Source: Lingula anatina (Eukaryota; Brachiopoda; Lingulata; Lingulida; Lingulidae). From it: a stretch of 64,000 nt of DNA. The first letter of the stretch is position 1. Every line of letters starts with the position of its first letter. Shown piece after piece: positions 26,629-39,677 of this stretch. The stretch covers positions 160,179 to 224,178 of the forward strand of contig NW_019775336.1 of assembly GCF_001039355.2 (NCBI RefSeq). The letters run 5' to 3'. The notes below the pieces were generated by a model. The model was not told where the DNA came from. It did no database searches and saw only the letters and a program-made list of their open reading frames with translations. The position numbers and the translations under genes are program-made.

Positions 26629-27752
26629 AATATATAATGACTAATCAACCTATTCACCTCAGTTGACTTTAAGTCTTCATCCATCCCCCAGGGGCAATGG
26701 TGCCCCAATGCATGCATAAATTTGTTGTTATAAAATAATAGTCAGATTTTCTCAATCTATGGCAAAAATTAACTACGTACTGATGCATGAACTCATGCAC
26801 AGCAGGAAAACTCAATCCCTGATTTTGTGCGAGGATAATGACCTTTCAAATGGCATCCCACTGCTCACGGATATGACAAGTATAGCAGCTCTGAGTCTGA
26901 CGCTAAGTCAACAGCTTCATTGTGATCCACATATATTGTCATCTTAACATCAAGTTATTTAATGTATAATATGTAGTACCAAAAAATTCTAGTAATCTTT
27001 GCACCTAATACTGCACTGTACTTTAGCAATTAAGGCATGTAGGTCCAAGCTCACTGAGTCAACTTTTCTGATAAATTTCTCCAGATGTGCATAAACAATT
27101 CAATATTGACTATATATGGTATCCACACATTTTACTTTCTAATAAACAACATTTGATTTGACACATAAAATTGTTTCTGGACGAAGAAAAAAATGAAAAA
27201 AAAAAAAGGGAATTTTCTCTGAAAAATAGGGATAAAGAGGATCAAACTTGATGACCTGCTAGTGTAACTGGATTTAAGAAAGCTTGGGATTTTTTACACA
27301 ATAGATCTGATGAGGGTACATCAGTACAAATCAAGTGTTAATCCTGCTTCTTCATTTATACACACACACACAAATGCAGACACAGAAATGCATAGTTTAA
27401 AATCTGAGGTTTATAGACTCTTACAATGACAACTGCAGATTAGCTTTGATAAAATACTCAATCCTAATTCATGGGATGATTGTTTCCTTTTTTTTCATAA
27501 AGTGTTCCACATTTTAACCAGCTTAAGGAATCATGGCAGACATTTGATTTAAAAATTAAATACCAAGTTAACCTCTTATTTCAAAAACAAAAAAGGATCA
27601 ACTTCAATCAGTTTACCACATTGTTTTGTTAATTAGTTTCATTGAGCCGAATTTCAATTGTATAAAAAATGAAAACATTTCCTGATCATAATCATGTTTC
27701 TTACATATACAAGTAAATAAACTATGGCATTGACAAATTACATGAAACAACC

Positions 27753-27919
27753 CAGGCCCGTAGCAAGCAAATTCAAAAGGAGGGTTCTTTTTCTGAAAAA
27801 GTGGACCTTTTACAATGAAACTTATGCGTACCTAGATAAAATTTTACCCAAAATGGACCTTTTCCTGTCAAATAGGGCGGTTCTTTCGAACCCCCGGAAC
27901 CCCCCTGGCTACGGGCCTG
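27753..27919. mobile_element. CAGGCCCGTAGC-ended MITE, same insertion in block D
   Basis: Haplotype partner of 22443-22610 with the same CAACC flanks, so both haplotypes inherited it. Confidence 0.9.
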
Positions 27920-28579
27920 CAACCCAACATTTACCAAACATGAAGAATAGAATCCTTACCAGCTGCAGCTAAGAAATGGAAGCAACTTAGCAATAAATTG
28001 TATCTTGTGCAATCATTATCATTATTTCTCTATTCCACTAATGATATCTGTGGCTTCTAATAGTAATTTACTCATATCAAATAATGATCATGATTTTTGC
28101 AGCTGCCAAAGTCACATAATTACAGGCACTCATCCTTAGGTTACATAAGTCTAGAAGTCTGATTAATCCAGACATTGTCCAGCAAATTATGCATCAATCA
28201 ATTAAACAATACTGGATCGAATCAATTAATTTCAATTAAAATTTACATAGAGAGCAGTACACTTCAAAATTATACAAGCTAAGATAAAGATGGGATTATA
28301 ATAAGCCTAGCCTAGCTTGCAGTTGTTTATCTTTAGAATCAAAAATAGCTATGATTTAGACCAATTTACAAAACCCTGGAATAATAAATGAGGTCCAAAA
28401 CTGACTGTTATAAAAACAGCTTAATTGATTTCCCTAAAAAAATTATTAGCTTTTTCTGAGATCAAATTGTAAAAAAAAATCCCACATAAAGCATCATTAG
28501 TTCACCTTTAAAGATATCCAGGCAATCTTCACAATGCAATCTCTTAGCAAAATGAAAAGTTTGAGGCAAGGAGTTTGCA

Positions 28580-28879
28580 GGAAAAATTTAAATTGCTGCC
28601 AATTTGCAGCATATTTGCTGCCAATTTTCAGCAATTTTAAAATTTCTGCCAATTTTCAAAAGGAATTGCAGTTTGCAGCAAATTTGCAGCAATTTTAAAT
28701 TGTTGCTAATTTGTAGCAAATTAGCTGCTAACTTGCAATAACAAATTGCAGTTTGCAGCAAATTCGCCACAATTTTAAACTGCTGCTAATTTGTAGCAAA
28801 TTAGCTGCCAATTTGCAATAAGGAATTGCAGTTTGAAGCAAATTTGCCGCAAATTTGCTGCAAATTATGGGCAGGCCTG
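28580..28879. repeat. TTTGCAGCAA minisatellite (block D)
   Basis: Haplotype partner of 23270-23568, with the same unit order and the same GGCAGGCCTGAT end. Confidence 0.85.
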
Positions 28880-29783
28880 ATATTTTGCTGTAAAAGGGAT
28901 AATAATTCACATTTTCACCTTTTACCTTTTTCACCAAATATAATCTAAAGTTTGAAGGAGTAACTTCATCAATGGAAAATGATCATGTGACACAGTCCCT
29001 TAACAGAAAAAAATCATGCATGTGGACAGAAAAAGATGCTACATTACATGACAGACTCTGGTTGCTTGTTGGCCTGCCTTCAGTGAGCACTGTCTTTGTG
29101 AATGTGCCACTTAATACCAAAGCAGGGGATTATGACCCTGTTCAGAACCAAGTTGAACCACGAACTAACTGATCCACGAATCGAACATGTCTCGCACTTG
29201 ACTATGGATTCTTTGCTTTCCATGCGTGCCACCCTTGCAGGGGCAGAGCTATTAAATCTCTGTATGCTTTGAAGTGGGTAGTGTCATATTTGATCCTTAG
29301 CTAAATTAGTATGCGATCAACATGGTGTTGAATAGGCCCTATATTTAGCCCATATTTTGAAATAAGGAGTCCAATTTCATTTTGTTACTGAGTCAGATGA
29401 GCCTGCCCTATATGGTATAAGGCTCCATACCCTTCAAACATTAAAATATGAAAGAAAACAATGACTCAAAATTTTACAAACAGAGTCCAAAGTGGCCTAC
29501 AGCTGCAAAAAATGAATACCCTGTATTGAAGTCTTTTTCAGAAACAAAACGTGTTTCAGAGACTAAACTATCTGCTTAAATAGGTGTTAAATAGGCAGTT
29601 ACAAAGGTGAAGAATGTGTTGCAGATCTAGGCATTTCTTTACTTTCTTTGCCTGTGCGATATATATTTTTTCTCCATCTGTCTCTCTGTGTCTGCCTGTC
29701 TGCAGGGAAAAATATGATGCAAACACATTAATTTCCTAAATTATCACCCAACTTTCCCTGGAAGTACATCCTTAAGAAAATAA

Positions 29784-29951
29784 AAGGTTTGCAGCAATAA
29801 TAATTAAATATTGCAACACTATTAGTTTGCAGCAACAAGTTTGCAACAAGAATTTTACTTCTGCTAATTTGCAGCCATATTGCAGCAAAAGGGAATTGCT
29901 GTTTGCAGCAACATGGCAACAAAATTGCTGCAAATTTGCAGCAGGCCTGAT
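29784..29951. repeat. Shorter TTTGCAGCA element with shared GCAGGCCTGAT end (block E)
   Basis: Made of TTTGCAGCAA words spaced by AT-rich DNA and ending GCAGCAGGCCTGATGTTTTG, the same terminus as the larger minisatellite. Its partner starts at 33808. Confidence 0.75.
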
Positions 29952-30705
29952 GTTTTGGTCAGATCACGTTTCTTTGTTTAGTTCTCTGTCTGCTAGACTG
30001 TCTGTCTAAAATCAGGAAAGCGCATACATTTCTTTACAGTACTTGTCCAAAACCTAGGCAGCTTGCATCCAGTGCAAGAGAAGAACAGGGAACCTGTTAA
30101 GAAATTTGTCTCTTTTCATTCCTGTCATCAAGACTGAATCATAAAACCCACAACAGACATCTCTAGCTCCCAGGGGCTGCTTCAATTCATGGGAAAGTCT
30201 CCTAATATGTCTGACATTTAAATCAAACTAATAACTTGGGCTTGATACACAACATCAATCTGGGAGTAAGTTTTTTTTTCTTTTTTTTAAAGAAGGACTT
30301 ATTGGCCTTAAATGCAACCAAGTATAGTTCAGAGATCTGAAATGCCCAGATCATTAAGGGTTTGGGGTAAACAAGCTATTAAATGATGCAATTAGGGAAT
30401 ACAATTATGTATTGCAAGTCAAAACTAAAATGCGGACCTAAAGATTAAACTGGTTTTGATCTCTACGGTGACATTATCTTTGAATTTATGAGCAATTTCG
30501 CTAAAGGAGGATCTTAAATTTACATATCATACTTGACAGTGCTACTTTGGGGAGAGGAGGTAGGGGGAGAGATGATTTGGTTTACATACATCAATGTAAA
30601 AAATGTTTGTTCATCCTTTTTCTCAGTGTGCATACTGGCAGTCTTGTCTGTACTAAGGGATCATCCATTTTCATCATCATTTTAACAAATCTATAAACTG
30701 TACAC

Positions 30706-30708
<3 letters not shown>

Positions 30709-30748
<40 letters not shown>
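30709..30748. repeat. GA microsatellite (block E)
   Basis: GA run replaced by a G-rich tract in block F (34738-34770). Confidence 0.95.
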
Positions 30749-30751
<3 letters not shown>

Positions 30752-31311
30752 GAGTTTGATGCCCTCTGTACACTTTTTGGGAAATAAGTAAAATGATGAT
30801 TTTACCCCTGAGGGTGTGCTGGCAAAGGTCATCACTTATAGCTTATACTCGTTCTCTTAGCAGGGGGGAGAAAGGGAGTTAGGGGGTCAAGAAAAACTCT
30901 TCTCTTTTTAGACTTGTGAAAATGATGATAAAAATGGATCCCCCCCCCCCAACTTACATGTGATTTATAAATGCAATAAGTCATCATGATTATTTTTGAA
31001 ATTATATTTTCATATCATATATATATATATTTTTTTTTTTGACTGCTTTAAATGCTGGCAAAGGAGAGTCAGTATCAAAGACCATTCCCACAACTGTGTC
31101 ACATTTGACAGAATGACAATTTCTTGGCTGTTATGTCAAAGATACATCTAAATTGCAGCACCTGCACTCAACATGGCCATTCCGTCTTCTTTTCATTTCT
31201 GTTTGCCCACACTTGACATTTCAGCTAGATTACAACAGGCTTGTTATGCTGCATTGTTGGAGAGAGACTTCATGAAAAATTATTCCCTAAAGTTGCTTAC
31301 CCTTACTTTTG

Positions 31312-31334
31312 ATCCCCCCCCCCCCCCCCCGCCC
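31312..31334. repeat. Poly-C tract
   Basis: An interrupted run of about 22 C, with a partner at 35313-35332. The minus strand could form a G-quadruplex. Confidence 0.9.
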
Positions 31335-33133
31335 CACTTCTCACATAAAAAAATTGCTCACTCAAGCAACGATTAAGAACATCAAAGAAATTCCCCTTAA
31401 TACTTCAGCAATATCAGGGCAGGATAAATCACATCCCAATCTAATATAAGAAAAGCTGAGAGACAAAGTTGTCTTGGAAGATTGCTTTAAGCACCAATCA
31501 ATCACAACCAGGTAGCATTCAGAAGATTTAGGTTATGGACTCGTAAGTGAAAAAACAGGGGGTTGTGCGTATTCTGTTTAATTTATATCAAAAGTGCTGC
31601 TGATAATATGCTGAGCATGCCCTAGCTTATGATGTGTGCGTTTGTGTGCATGCATATGCATTAGTGTCTGTGAGTGTAAGTTGTCGTTTTTCTCACTTTC
31701 TCAAACATGGTTCTTTTTCCCCGCAAGGCATTTCTTAAATATGCCATACTTTATTAAGTAAAAATCAGTTGATCAGTAACTATTTCAATTAAGTATTTTT
31801 CACATGTGTTTCTCAGATGTGTCTCTTTCTCCCTTAATGCAAGCTTTCATGAATTTCTTTAATAGACTGTACTTTATTGGGTAACAGTCAGTCAATTACT
31901 TCTCAATAACAATTTTCAATTATTCATTTTTTAGAAACCTAGCTCTATCTTCTATTCTACATTGTTCAGTGTGTTGTATTTTGTTCTGTGTTTGATCATA
32001 AGTTTTATTATATTTTTAGGAACATGATCAAAAAATGTAAAAGAGCAGCCTTACAATGCATGAAAACATTATTCACCATCTGCATTTTACTAGCAATTTT
32101 TTTCAGAAATCTGTGGAATTTGAAATAGGTATTGTGTATGCTTTGTCTAGATTTGCTTAAAATAAAAATAATAAAACAAATCAGTTTTGTGTAGTGACAT
32201 CAGGGTCAATGTACTCAATGCGACCAGTACTGCACAAACATGCTGATATTACTCAGAAATGTAAGATAAACATCCACTTACAAATTTCTGCGAAAGAAAA
32301 ATTCAACTGGGGTTTTCAATATTCTGGGAAAGATGATGAACTTATCAAACAACTACGATGAGTCAGGTGCAACGAAACAAAACAACTAAATGACGGCCAG
32401 TTAAAAGATGGATTTTTGCATTTTGAGATTCTCATTTGTGTCGCAAAAAACTGCGCTTGAAAGGTAGTTTTACTTCAGAAAAAGATGAGTAAACTACCAT
32501 TCTTCATAAATTTCCTGGAAAAAGACCTTAACAAAAGAAAAGGTATTACAGTGAATCATATCAGGTACTTTCCAGTAAAACTAATCCAGACTTTTAGTGA
32601 TTTGCTAATGGTAAATTCCCTGGATTTGTTATGAGTTACATGTACTAGTACATGTAGTACATTACAAATCAACAATTTATGGCTTTGAAAATAAGCAATT
32701 AATCAATTAAATGCAAATCACCAATTTTGAAAATGCAGTACTTACTAACAGGCGTAAAAAAAACCTTTAGAGCCTTTGAGAAATACCTTTCAATGCAACA
32801 GAATGATGAAATATAGGTCTGGTTTGAAGACAAAACTGTCACTTTCAGACAAATTACCAAGTTAATCCAAATTTCCACTTTGGGGATATTACATGTTATC
32901 AATTCCCAAAAATGAAGCATGAAAAATGACTTGTCTCTTTAAGTGAAAATACTGATAAATAAGGAGGATAGGATACGTGACTTAATGAACTATTGGAAAA
33001 CATCAAAGATGACAGAGCTGGATATTTCAGGCATTCAATTTGAAAAGTGAGACTTTCAGATGATAACGCTGGATCAAAGTTACTTAATTTTAATACAGTA
33101 CGTGGAACTGGCTTGGGAAATCTAAGTCACTTG

Positions 33134-33302
33134 CAGGGGCGGATCCAGAAATATTTTCTGACAGTCTTCCACATTTTCTTTGTTGATCCATCCTCCATTT
33201 TTTGACCGTCTTCCGACAGAAAAAATAAGATACCGGTCAATGTAAACTTGAAAATCTGACCGTCTTCCGGAAGACCCAGAAGACGGCCTAAATCCGCCTC
33301 TG
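33134..33302. mobile_element. CAGGGGCGG-ended MITE with known empty site (block E)
   Basis: 169 bp from CAGGGGCGGATCCAGAA to AAATCCGCCTCTG, flanked by ACTTG on both sides (33129-33133 and 33303-33307). Block F has the uninterrupted AAGTCACTTGACAGC near 37143-37157, with one ACTTG, which proves a 5-bp target duplication. Confidence 0.93.
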
Positions 33303-33677
33303 ACTTGACAGCTACTGTTACAGTTCAGCAATACTACAGTGCACTGTGCATGTAAATCCTCCATTGTAACAGACTGATGCCTTGAATATTTATCTTTTCA
33401 GCTTAAACAACATTCAAACAGTAGGGTCTCAGAATTCAAAATCACACTTCCCAAATTCAAAACTACATGCAATATTAAACCTTAACTCTTTTAACAGAAA
33501 GACAGAACTAAAACAAACATTTTGGCAAGTATATTGCCATGCTGGTTTGTTTGTTTGTTTGTGGAGCAAATTTGTCCATCAGCAGAGACCATAATCTCCG
33601 AGACATTGGTATCATTTTTTTTTTCTNCTGAACTTGACCTGCGTATTACGAATATTCATCAGTTCTGCAAGTTTCAA

Positions 33678-33803
33678 GCCAAAAGAAAAAACAGTTTTCC
33701 ACTTATCGTGTTATCGGTAAGAGTGCACGGCGACGACGGCGACGGCGACGACAGACGCAGATGATGGCTATATGTACAGACACATCTGTGTCTGTACATA
33801 AAA
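33678..33803. repeat. Interspersed repeat with GTGCACGGCGACGAC and a 30-bp palindrome, copy 1
   Basis: GTTTTCCACTT, GTGCACGGCGACGACGGCG and a perfect palindrome with arms TATGTACAGACACA (33771-33800) occur in order. The same order recurs at 60525-60648. Confidence 0.8.
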
Positions 33804-33807
33804 AATG

Positions 33808-33976
33808 AAAGGTTTGCAGCAATAATAATTAAATATTGCAACACTATTAGTTTGCAGCAACAAGTTTGCAACAAGAATTTTACTTCTGCTAATTTGCAGC
33901 CATATTGCAGCAAAAGGGAATTGCAGTTTGCAGCAACATGGCAACAAAATTGCTGCAAATGTGCAGCAGGCCTGAT
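33808..33976. repeat. Shorter TTTGCAGCA element (block F)
   Basis: Haplotype partner of 29784-29951, with a few substitutions. Confidence 0.75.
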
Positions 33977-36900
33977 GTTTTGGTCAGAGCACGTTTCTTT
34001 GTTTAGTTCTCTGTCTGCTAGACTGTCTGTCTAAAATCAAGAGAGTGCATACATTTCTGTACAGTACTTTTCCAAAACCTACGCAGCTCGCATCCAGTGC
34101 AAGAGAAGAACAGGGAACCTGTTAAGAAATTTGTCTCTTTTCATTCCTGTCATCAAGGCTGAATCATAAAACCCACAGCAGACATCTCTAGCTCCCAGGG
34201 GCTGCTTCAATTCATAGGAAAGTCTCCTAATATGTCTGACATTTAAATCAAACTAATAACTTGGGCTTGATACACAACATCAATCTGGGATTAAGTTTTT
34301 TTTTTTTCCTTTTTTTTTAAGAAGGATTTATTGGCCCTAAATGCAACCAAGTATAGTTCAGAGATCTGAAATGCCCAGATCATTAAAGGTTTGGGGTAAA
34401 CAAGCTATTAATTGATGCAGTTAGGGAATACAATTATGTATTGTAAGTCAAAACTAAAATGCGGACGTAAAGATTAAACTGGTTTTGATCTCTACGGTGA
34501 CATTATCTTTGAATTTATGAGCAATTTCGCTAAAGGAGGATCTTAAATTTACATATCATACTTGACAGTGCTACTTTGGGGAGAGGGGGAAGGGGGGAGA
34601 GCTGATTTGTTTTACATACATCAATGTAAAAAATGTTTGTTCATCCTTTTTCTCAAGGTACATACTCGGCAGTCTTGTCTGTACTAAGGGATCATCCATT
34701 TTCATCATCATTTTCACAAATCTATAAACTGTACACTGGGGGGGGGAGGGGCAGAGAGAGAGAGGTGGGGGGGGTTGATGCCCTCTGTACACTTTTGGAA
34801 AAATAAGTAAAATGATGATCTTTACCCCTGAGGGTGTGCTGGCAAAGGTCATCACTTATAGCTTATACTCGTTCTCTTAGCAGGGGGGAGAAAGGACGTT
34901 AGGGGGTCGAGAAAAACTCTTTTTAGACTTGTGAAAATGATGATAAAAATAGACCCCCCCCCCCAACTTACATGTGCTTTATAAATGCAATAAGTCATCG
35001 TGATTATTTTTTAAATTATTTTTTCATATCATATATATATATCTTGACTGCTTTAAATGCTGGCAAAGGAGAGTCAGTATCAAAGACCATTCCCACAACT
35101 GTGTCACATTTGACAGAATGACAATTTCTTGGCTGTTATGTCAAAGATACATCTAAATTGCAGCTCCTGCACTCAACATGGCCATTCCGTCTTCTTTGCA
35201 TTTCTGTTTGCCCACACTTGAAATTTCAGCTAGATTTAAACAGGCTTGTTATGCTGCATTGATGGAGAGAGACTTCATGAAAAATTATTCCCTTGCTTAC
35301 CCTTACTTTTGACCCCCCCCCCCCCCCGCCCCCCACTTCTCACATAAAAAAATTGCTCACTCAAGCAACCATTAAGAACATCAAAGAAATTCCCCTTAAT
35401 ACTTCAGCAATATCAGGGCAGGATAAATCACATCCCAATCTAATATAAGAAAAGCTGAGAGATGAAGTTGTCTTGGAAGACTGGTTTAAGCACCAATCAA
35501 TCACAACCAGGTAGCATTCAGAAGATTTAAGTTCTGGACTCGTAAGCGAAAAACAGGGGGATGTGCGTATTCTGTTATATTTACATCAAAAGTGCTGCTG
35601 ATAATATGCTGAGCATGCCCTTACGATGTGTCTTTGTGAGCATGCACATGCATTTGTGCCTCTGAGAGTAGGTTGTACATTTTTCTCCCTTTCTCAAATG
35701 TGTTTCGTTTTCCCACAATGCATTCGCTCATTTCTTACATACACCATATACTTTACTGAGTACAAATCAGTTGATCAGTTACTATTTCAATAATTATTTT
35801 TCAGATGTGTTCCTCAGATGTGTTTCTTTCTCCCTTACTGCAAGCTTTCATAAGCTGTACTTTATTAGTAAAGGTCAGTCAATTACTTCTCAATAACAAT
35901 TTTCAGTTATTCATTTTTTAGAAACCTCTATCTTATATTTTACATTAATTGATTATTCAGTGTGTTGTGTTTTGTTCTGTATTTGATCATATGTTTTATT
36001 ATATTTTAGGAACATGTTCAAAACACTTAAAAGAGCAGCCTTATAATACACAAAAACATTATTCACCATATGCATCTTACTAGCATTATTTTTTTCTTAA
36101 ATCTGTGGAAATTGAAACTGGTATATTGTGTATGCTTAATCTAGATTTGCTTTTAAAAAATATAGTGATAAAACAAATAAGTTTTGTGTAATGACATCAG
36201 GGTCAATGAATTCAATTGAATGCTACCAGTACTGCACAAACATGCTGATACAGGATTACTCAGAAATGCAAGATAAACATCCACTTACAAATTTCTGTGA
36301 AAGAAAAATTCAACGAGGGTTTTAAATATTCTGGGAAAGATGATGAACTTTTATTCACACAACTACAATGAGTCAGGTGCAACAAAACAAAACAACTAAA
36401 TGACGGCCAGTTAAAAGATAAATTTTTGCATTTTGAGATTCTCCTTTGTGTCACACAAAACTGCGCTTGAAGGATAGTTTTACTTCAGAAAAAAAGATAA
36501 GTAAACTACCATTCTTCATAAATTTCTTGGAAAAAGACCTGAACAAAAGAAAAGGTATTGCAGTAAGTGAATCATACCAGGTACTTTCCATTCAAACCAA
36601 TCCAGACTTTTAGTGGTTTGCTAATGGTAAATTTCTTGGATTTGTTATGAGCTACATGTACTAGTACATGTAGTACATTACAAATCAACAATTTATGGCT
36701 TTGAAAATAAGCAATTAATCAATTAAATGCAAATCACCAATTTTGAAAATGCAGTACTTACTAACAGGCGTCAAAAAAAAAAACCTTTAGAGCCTTTGAG
36801 AAATACCTTTCAATGCAACAGAATGATGAAATACAGGTCTGGTTTGAAGACAAAACTGTCACTTTCAGACAAATTACCAAGTTAATCCAAATTTCCACTT

Positions 36901-37481
36901 TGGGGATATTACATGTTATCAATTCCCAAAAATGAAGCATGAAAAATGACTTGTCTCTTTAAGTGAAAATACTGATAAATAAGGAGGATAGGATACGTGA
37001 CTTAATGAACTATTGGAAAACATCAAAGATGACAGAGCTGGATATTACAGGCATTCTATTTGAAAAGTGAGACTTTCAGATGATAACGCTGGATCACAGT
37101 TACTTAATTTTAATACAGTACGTGGAACTGGCTTGGGAAATCTAAGTCACTTGACAGCTACTGTTACAGTTCAGCAATACTACAGTGCACTGTGCATGTA
37201 AATCCTCCATTGTAACAGACTAATGCCTTGAATATTTATCTTTTCAGCTTAAACAACATTCAAACAGTTGGGTCTCAGAATTCGAAATCGTACTTCCCAA
37301 ATTCAAAACTATATGCAATATTAAATCTAAACTCTTTTAACAGAAAAACAGAACTAAAACAAACATTTTGGCAAGTATATTGCCATGCTGGTTTGTTTGT
37401 TTGTTTGTGGAGCAAATTTGTCCATCAGCAGAGACCATAATCTTCGAGACTTTGGTATCATTTTTTTTTTTTTTTTTTTTT
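33808..37481. repeat. Duplicate block F (copy 2 of pair 3)
   Basis: Second copy of block E. It lacks the CAGGGGCGG insertion and preserves the empty target site near 37146-37160. The 180 bp before it (33628-33807) has no counterpart next to E and holds a separate palindrome-bearing repeat. Confidence 0.9.
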
Positions 37482-37982
37482 GTATATTGATAATAAGACC
37501 AGGATGAAGTTTTTCCCATCAGTGGCACTTTTCTAAACCATGCATCTTTACTAATAAACTCATATCAATTTTCTTTTTTATTCCCTCTGTACTCGTATCC
37601 CTTGAATAAAAAGAACTCTATTCCAGCAATGAATACACATAGAATGAAATGGAGTGACATTTGTCATTATTCACTCATAACTGGAGAGAGTAAATGATGC
37701 ACCAAATGTCAAACAGCATGTATTCTTAATGGTTGTTCCATGCAGTCTTTTTCCCCTTTTTTTCACTCAATTATTTTCTGAGAAAGACCAATAAATGCCT
37801 TCCCGACTTGTGATTTAACTGCTGAAATTTCTAGGAATTCCTTTTATTCATCTTTTTTTGACTTGTCACTGGCCTAATGAGCATTATATACTAGTATGCC
37901 TTCAATGATCATTTCATCCAAATTTTTAATTATGTACTTAAAAACTTCAAATGTGAATGGAAGTGAGCTTGCAAAAAAAGGA

Positions 37983-37985
<3 letters not shown>

Positions 37986-38058
<73 letters not shown>
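37986..38058. repeat. Long AT microsatellite
   Basis: About 70 bp of pure AT repeat, flanked by GGAAAAATT and AATTTCC, so the whole can fold back on itself. Confidence 0.97.
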
Positions 38059-38061
<3 letters not shown>

Positions 38062-38092
38062 CCTGAATTTCTTTCCATTTTTCATCATAATA

Positions 38093-38858
38093 CAGTGTAT
38101 ACCTTATCCAAAACTGATGTAAAAATTACAATCTATTATTATTTTATTATAACCCATTTTCCAACTGTTCTTTTCTCATTTCTACCATAACACAACTAGA
38201 ATTATTCGGACTGTGGTCTTCATCTCAGTCATTATGAAAATGACTCAGAATTATAGAAACCTAACTCAAAAACATGTTTACAGATAATTTGCCAAGAGTT
38301 TGGGGTATATTGGCTGCAGAGTACCTTGCTGAATGAGAAAAAGTGTTGAAATTCCACACAAAATATAATTCTGGCAATATACATTTCTAACACATATATC
38401 CATATTTCTTGTGTTAAAACCAATAAGAAAATGTACTCTGCTTTTACGGTTACCTTGTGTACATCAATATTTATAGTCTCATGTACCAATCATTCACCAA
38501 TTAACCTAAGCCTCTCATATTCTTCAGCTCCTTAATTTGGACATTAACCATGTTTAAAGCTAAAACCGTGTCCTTTAATTTCGTTAACACAGAGGTTACA
38601 GTACATGCACATTTATGGGTGAATTGTGTGCCAGCCTCGGTCAATGCTCAAATAAAGAATTGTACAGGACAATGGACCAATATTGTGATCTCCCCAGGCC
38701 CTCAGTGGCACAGAAATGATTAAAGTCATAATAACTCTTCGTTTTGGCCAAAAATTGGATTTTCCTGGAGTAAACGGCAATTTTCCCGTACTTACCAATG
38801 GTCAACGACCCCATTCCTGCATTCAAAGTTAGTCCAGGATTTTTTTCCTAAACGTTTG
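38093..38858. repeat. Duplicate block G1 (copy 1 of pair 4)
   Basis: 766 bp matching 38918-39677 almost perfectly, from CAGTGTATACCTTATCC to AACGTTTG. It is preceded by a long AT microsatellite and followed directly by the n run, which suggests the assembler stalled in low-complexity DNA and re-entered on the other allele. Confidence 0.92.
38724..38858 (+). mobile_element. TTAA-type MITE, cut by the assembly gap
   Basis: First 135 bp of the family after TTAA (38720-38723). It starts AGTCATAATAACTCTTCGT and runs into the n run. The complete partner is at 39543-40214. Confidence 0.8.
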
Positions 38859-38917
38859 NNNNNNNNNNNNNNNNNNNNNNNNNNNNNNNNNNNNNNNNNN
38901 NNNNNNNNNNNNNNNNN
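38859..38917. other. Assembly gap (59 n)
   Basis: The only run of undetermined bases in the window; all other breaks are single n characters. It separates the two copies G1 and G2. Confidence 0.99.
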
Positions 38918-39677
38918 CAGTGTATACCTTATCCAAAACTGATGTAAAAATTACAATCTATCATTATTTTATTATAACCCATTTTCCAACTGTTCTTTTC
39001 TCATTTCTACCATTACACAATTGGAATTCTTCAGACTGTGGTCTTCATCTCAGTCATTATGAAAATGACTCAGAATTATAGAAACCTAACTCAAAAACAT
39101 GTTTACAGATAATTTGCCAAGAGTTTGGGGTATATTGGCTGCAGAGTACCTTGCTGAATGAGAAAAAGTGTTGAAATTCCAAACAAAATATAATTCTGGC
39201 AATATACATTTCTAACACATATATCCATATTTCTTGTGTTAAAACCAATAAGAAAATGTACTCTGCTTTTACCTTGTGTACATCAATATTTATAGTCTCA
39301 TGTACCAATCATTCACCAATTAACCTAAGCCTCTCATATTCTTCAGCTCCTTAATTTGGACATTAACCATGTTTAAAGCTAAAACCGTGTCCTTTAATTT
39401 CGTTAACACAGAGGTTACAGTACATGCACATTTATGGGTGAATTGTGTGCCAGCCTCGGTCAATGCTCAAATAAAGAATTGTACAGGACAATGGACCAAT
39501 ATTGTGATCTCCCCAGGCCCTCAGTGGCACAGAAATGATTAAAGTCATAATAACTCTTCGTTTTGGCCAAAAATTGGATTTTCCTGGAGTAAACGGCAAT
39601 TTTCCCGTACTTACCAATGGTCAACGACCCCATTCCTGCATTCAAAGTTAGCCCAGGATTTTTTTCCTAAACGTTTG
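38918..39677. repeat. Duplicate block G2 (copy 2 of pair 4)
   Basis: Second copy of G1, with a few substitutions and a 6-base deletion (GGTTAC near 38448 is missing here). It runs on into the complete TTAA-type element at 39543-40214. Confidence 0.92.

Larger units (their letters stand above)
24527..29775. repeat. Duplicate block D (copy 2 of pair 2)
   Basis: Second copy of block C, beginning immediately after the n at 24526. It is longer mainly because of an extra segment of about 270 bp at 26360-26628 that C lacks. It retains the same CAGGCCCGTAGC insertion (27753-27919), so that insertion predates the split of the two haplotypes. Confidence 0.9.
29784..33626. repeat. Duplicate block E (copy 1 of pair 3)
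   Basis: About 3.8 kb aligning with 33808-37481. It starts at AAGGTTTGCAGCAATAATAA and ends in a T run before the n at 33627. It differs from F most clearly by the CAGGGGCGG element at 33134-33302. No gene seen. Confidence 0.9.

Noticed and set aside
33122-33364. 80-codon minus-strand frame
   Set aside because: It lies across a CAGGGGCGG MITE that is absent from the other haplotype.
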